Assembly (NCBI GenBank): GCA_903917565.1
Contig: CAIXBB010000018.1
Location: 1 to 64,000, forward strand
Direction: 5' to 3'
Length of the DNA stretch: 64,000 nucleotides
Origin: an uncultured cyanobacterium
GTDB lineage: Bacteria > Cyanobacteriota > Cyanobacteriia > PCC-6307 > Cyanobiaceae
Shown here: positions 61,740 to 64,000 of the stretch, one piece after another
How positions within the stretch are numbered: the stretch's first letter is position 1
Layout of the letters: every line of letters starts with the position of its first letter
The notes under the pieces: model-generated
What the model was told of the DNA's origin: nothing
The model's database searches: none
The model's input: the letters and a program-made list of their open reading frames with translations, nothing else
Made by a program: the position numbers and the translations under genes

Positions 61740-62117
61740 TCAGCATCCAGTGGCAACAAGACGCACCAGCGCTTCCGGCCAGTCTCGAAGTCCCGCCTGC
61801 AACGAGGCCACGGCCGTGTAACCGAGCGCCTGCAGTTCAAGAGCTGCAATGGCACTTCGATTTCCACCGGTGCAGACCACCACGACCGGATGCGATGGAT
61901 CCTTGAGGATCAAAGAAGCCTGCTGGGAGAGGATTGAAGCCTTCACGTTTCTGGCACCTGGAATGTGACCTGCCTCAAACTCCTCAGCTTCGCGGACATC
62001 AATCAAAGTAGCTCCATCGGCCAGCAGTTCCTTCAAACCAATGGGATCGACCTCCCGGATCTGCAAACGTGCGGTCTCCGCTCTCTGAAGGAAATCCGAG
62101 CCATGCAGAAGAGACAT
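61740..62117 (-). CDS. Single-domain rhodanese
   Basis: The 125-aa protein is a stand-alone rhodanese: ATLIDVREAEEFEAGHIPGA, then the active-site loop VVVVCTGGNRSAIAALEL with the catalytic Cys in CTGGNRS. Rhodaneses carry persulfide sulfur between donors and acceptors. Location between cysteine synthase and serine acetyltransferase and near the encapsulated desulfurase suggests it accepts or delivers the persulfide in that system. Confidence 0.9.
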   Translation of the reverse strand: MSLLHGSDFLQRAETARLQIREVDPIGLKELLADGATLIDVREAEEFEAGHIPGARNVKASILSQQASLILKDPSHPVVVVCTGGNRSAIAALELQALGYTAVASLQAGLRDWPEALVRLVATGC

Positions 62118-62168
62118 GTGGCAGCTGCGTGATCACATGATCATCCCTTGATTGGCGTGCCTTACAAC

Positions 62169-62183
62169 GTAGTTTCAACCACA
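62169..62183. repeat. 15-base exact repeat shared with cpc promoter
   Basis: GTAGTTTCAACCACA at 62169-62183 is identical to 57727-57741 in the cpcBA promoter. This copy lies in the 89-base gap between cysK and the rhodanese gene. Read on the minus strand it gives TTGAAACTAC, a -35-like element, but no good -10 follows at 16-18 bases. It may be a shared factor-binding site. Confidence 0.4.
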
Positions 62184-62206
62184 TCGATGGGTACCTTCGA
62201 TTTCAA

Positions 62207-63220
62207 TCAAGGCGCCAGGCCATGCTCATTGAAGAGGCCTTCGAAGAGCGCCGTGCTCAGGTAGCGCTCACCGGAATCCGGCAACACCACCACGATCGTT
62301 CGGCCGGCAAACTCCTCCTCATGGGCCAGCCTCACGGCCGCTGCCGCGGCGGCACCGCTGGAGATGCCCGACAGAATCCCCTCCTCGCGGGTAAGGCGCC
62401 GCGCGAAGGCCACCGCCTCAGCACTGCTGATCTGCTCAACCCGATCGACCAGATCGAGATGCAGATTGGCCGGTACGAACCCAGCGCCGATGCCCTGGAT
62501 CTTGTGGGGTCCGGGCTGGAGTGGCTGACCCGCCAGGGTCTGGCTGATCACCGGACTCTCCACGGGCTCCACCGCCACCGACACCAGGGGCTCGCCGAGC
62601 GTTCGCTTGATGTACTGGCTGACGCCGGTGATCGTGCCGCCGGTGCCAACCCCTGCCACCAGCGCCGCCACACGACCGCCGGTGGAGGACCAGATCTCCG
62701 GACCCGTGGTGTCATGGTGAATGCGCGGGTTGGCGGCATTGGCGAACTGCTGCAGCAGCACGTAGCGATGGGGATCGGAGGCGGCGATATCCTGGGCCCT
62801 GGCAATCGCGCCGGCCATGCCCTTGGCGCCCTCGGTGAGCACCAGCTTGGCCCCGTAGGCGACGAGCAGCTTGCGCCGCTCCAGGCTCATGGTTTCCGGC
62901 ATCGTGAGAGTGATCGGGATCCCCCGCGCCGCGGCCACGAAAGCCAGGGCAATGCCGGTGTTCCCACTGGTGGGTTCGATGATCTCCTTGCCGGGCCCCA
63001 GCAGTCCGTCCTTTTCCGCCTGCCACACCATGGCGGCTCCGATCCGGCACTTCACCGAATAGGCGGGATTGCGTCCCTCAATCTTGGCGTAGACGATCCC
63101 CCTGGCCTCACCGACGACGCGATTGAGGCGAACCAGCGGCGTGTGGCCGATCGAGAGGCTGTTGTCCTCATAGGCGGGAAGGGCTGCCGTTGCTGTGGCA
63201 GCAAAGCCGGTGGAGGTCAT
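62207..63220 (-). CDS. cysK: Cysteine synthase A
   Basis: The 337-aa PLP enzyme makes cysteine from O-acetylserine and sulfide. It has the PLP lysine in [14 protein letters not shown], the substrate loop [14 protein letters not shown], the PLP phosphate loop [12 protein letters not shown] and the closing [16 protein letters not shown]. The pattern is close to E. coli CysK, which also has SVKCRIG. It is the first gene of the minus-strand operon that leads to the encapsulin and its desulfurase. Confidence 0.96.
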   Translation of the reverse strand: MTSTGFAATATAALPAYEDNSLSIGHTPLVRLNRVVGEARGIVYAKIEGRNPAYSVKCRIGAAMVWQAEKDGLLGPGKEIIEPTSGNTGIALAFVAAARGIPITLTMPETMSLERRKLLVAYGAKLVLTEGAKGMAGAIARAQDIAASDPHRYVLLQQFANAANPRIHHDTTGPEIWSSTGGRVAALVAGVGTGGTITGVSQYIKRTLGEPLVSVAVEPVESPVISQTLAGQPLQPGPHKIQGIGAGFVPANLHLDLVDRVEQISSAEAVAFARRLTREEGILSGISSGAAAAAAVRLAHEEEFAGRTIVVVLPDSGERYLSTALFEGLFNEHGLAP

Positions 63221-63279
63221 GGCAGGGCAACCAAAATCCAGACCTAGCCGTGGACCTCTCAACACTGTCGTGGTTGCGA

Positions 63280-63537
63280 TTACATCCCTGAGGCACCTAT
63301 CCCGCCCATGGGGGCTGGCACCAGGCTTCTGCAGCGCCACCTGAAGCGCCACCTCCACCGCCTTGCCCACCAATCGCCCACCAGCGCACCGGGTTCGATG
63401 CCGATCGCCGCGAGATCGGCGCGGACGGCCTGGAGCATGGCCAGCAGGATCGGAACGGCGCGCCCACAGCAGGCCGCAAGGGCGTTGATGCGCTTGTAGG
63501 CGTCGCAGTAGGCGGGGCTCAGATGGGGCTGGGGCAT
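63280..63537 (-). CDS. Small hypothetical protein, 85 aa
   Basis: The N-terminal part ([20 protein letters not shown], then [20 protein letters not shown]) looks like two conserved helices with paired cysteines. The last 25 residues are Arg/Trp-rich and less protein-like, so the true end may be different or a frameshift may be present. ATG 63537 was chosen over 63552. I do not recognise the family. It lies between acsF and cysK, all on the same strand. Confidence 0.45.
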   Translation of the reverse strand: MPQPHLSPAYCDAYKRINALAACCGRAVPILLAMLQAVRADLAAIGIEPGALVGDWWARRWRWRFRWRCRSLVPAPMGGIGASGM

Positions 63538-63580
63538 GGGATGAGTGTGCAAGGGAACGGAACAGTCATCGCTTTCGGGC

Positions 63581-64000
63581 TCAAGCCGCTTCCACCCGCA
63601 CCATCGGCTGGAAGAACTGACGCCACAGCAGCCCGCCGAAGCGCAGCTTCAGGCCGAGCTGGCGCAGGGGAGAGGCCCCGGCCTCGCGGGCGGCGCGCAG
63701 CTCCTGGAAGCAGGCCACGAGACGATCACGCAGGGCGATGAACTGCCCGTTCTCCAGATCGAAGACCCAGGGGAAGGCACGGCGGGCCGTGCGGTTGGTC
63801 TGGCGCATCACCTCCGCATCGAAACGCTCCGGATCCATGCCCAGGATCCGGTAGAAGTCACCGCGCTCACACACCGTGAGGCTGTGGGTGAGAAACACTG
63901 ACCAGAGAAAGAAGCGACTCAGCAACTTGCCGCGAAAACCCTGCCGCAGGGCAGGCCAGCAGCGGATCAGCATGTTGAAGATGTCGCCATGGCGGTTCTC
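63581..64000 (-). CDS. acsF: Mg-protoporphyrin IX monomethyl ester cyclase, C-terminal part (cut by window edge)
   Basis: The visible 139 C-terminal residues include ENRHGDIFN, where His and Glu belong to the di-iron site, and ARFFLWSVFLTH-type membrane-surface helices, then MRQTNRTARRAFPWVFD. These match the end of AcsF/ChlE, the oxygen-dependent cyclase that forms the fifth ring of protochlorophyllide. The start lies beyond base 64000. The C-terminal part reads as intact. Confidence 0.88.
   Translation of the reverse strand, partial: ENRHGDIFNMLIRCWPALRQGFRGKLLSRFFLWSVFLTHSLTVCERGDFYRILGMDPERFDAEVMRQTNRTARRAFPWVFDLENGQFIALRDRLVACFQELRAAREAGASPLRQLGLKLRFGGLLWRQFFQPMVRVEAA

Overview
The window is a GC-rich chromosomal segment from a unicellular picocyanobacterium, most likely of the Cyanobium/freshwater Synechococcus group. 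The evidence is phycocyanin cpcB/cpcA, the C-terminus of the Mg-protoporphyrin monomethyl ester cyclase AcsF, a high-light-inducible protein, a DUF1830 protein, a Synechococcus-type ferritin, GlnN-type glutamine synthetase, sucrose-phosphate synthase and a family 2A (SrpI) encapsulin. Genes are dense, short overlaps are common, and start codons are often GTG or TTG. No tRNA, rRNA, insertion sequence, prophage or CRISPR array was recognised.

Layout. 1-7.7 kb: housekeeping and small conserved genes (CRP/FNR-like C-terminus, ferritin, histone-deacetylase-like amidohydrolase, DUF1830, DCC thiol protein, M23 peptidase, RDD protein, J-domain-like protein, lytic transglycosylase). 7.7-13.7 kb: a sucrose operon on the minus strand in the order sps, spp, fructokinase, amylosucrase. 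13.8-21.7 kb: HLIP, a small gene under a LexA-like box, an Fe(II)/2OG oxygenase, an SPFH protein, an AEC carrier, a rhomboid next to a large CPBP-protease fusion, PPK2, and two tandem 52-aa paralogues.

22.3-34.4 kb is the most interesting region. A well-preserved guanidine-I (ykkC) riboswitch precedes a Ni-dependent guanidine hydrolase (GdmH), HypA/HypB nickel chaperones, a type III glutamine-synthetase-like ligase and a nitrate/taurine-type ABC importer. The cluster continues with a Rieske oxygenase, a sugar-phosphate-isomerase-like TIM-barrel protein, a membrane desaturase/hydroxylase, an alpha/beta hydrolase and a second type III GS-like ligase. Two similar palindromes (GTTCA-YTRY-GAAC type) lie in this second half. 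I infer an inducible pathway that imports a guanidine-bearing compound, oxidatively releases guanidine, hydrolyses it to urea and ammonia and captures the amine. The core (GdmH, HypAB, ABC) is known from Synechocystis. I do not recognise the oxidative extension as a described pathway.

35-43 kb: a cellulose-synthase-like GT2, an HxlR regulator divergent from an ene-reductase/FMN-reductase/pirin operon, and GlnN glutamine synthetase. 43-47.5 kb: TerB-like protein, FAD monooxygenase, DUF427, DUF2808 and GST proteins. 47.7-50.2 kb: an orphan second cpcB beside an Amt ammonium channel and a PII protein with an altered T-loop. 50.3-52.5 kb: heme oxygenase and hemN, resembling the low-oxygen tetrapyrrole operon, with a strong inverted repeat at the promoter. 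52.6-56.4 kb: GlgX, a second TerB-like protein and L-lactate dehydrogenase. 56.5-57.6 kb: cpcBA.

58.0-63.2 kb: a sulfur nanocompartment operon with cysteine synthase, rhodanese, serine acetyltransferase, SrpI encapsulin and a cysteine desulfurase with a long N-terminal cargo extension. AcsF runs off the right edge. Themes across the window are nitrogen scavenging, carbon storage and compatible solute metabolism, tetrapyrrole/phycobilisome function, cysteine metabolism and paired small paralogues.
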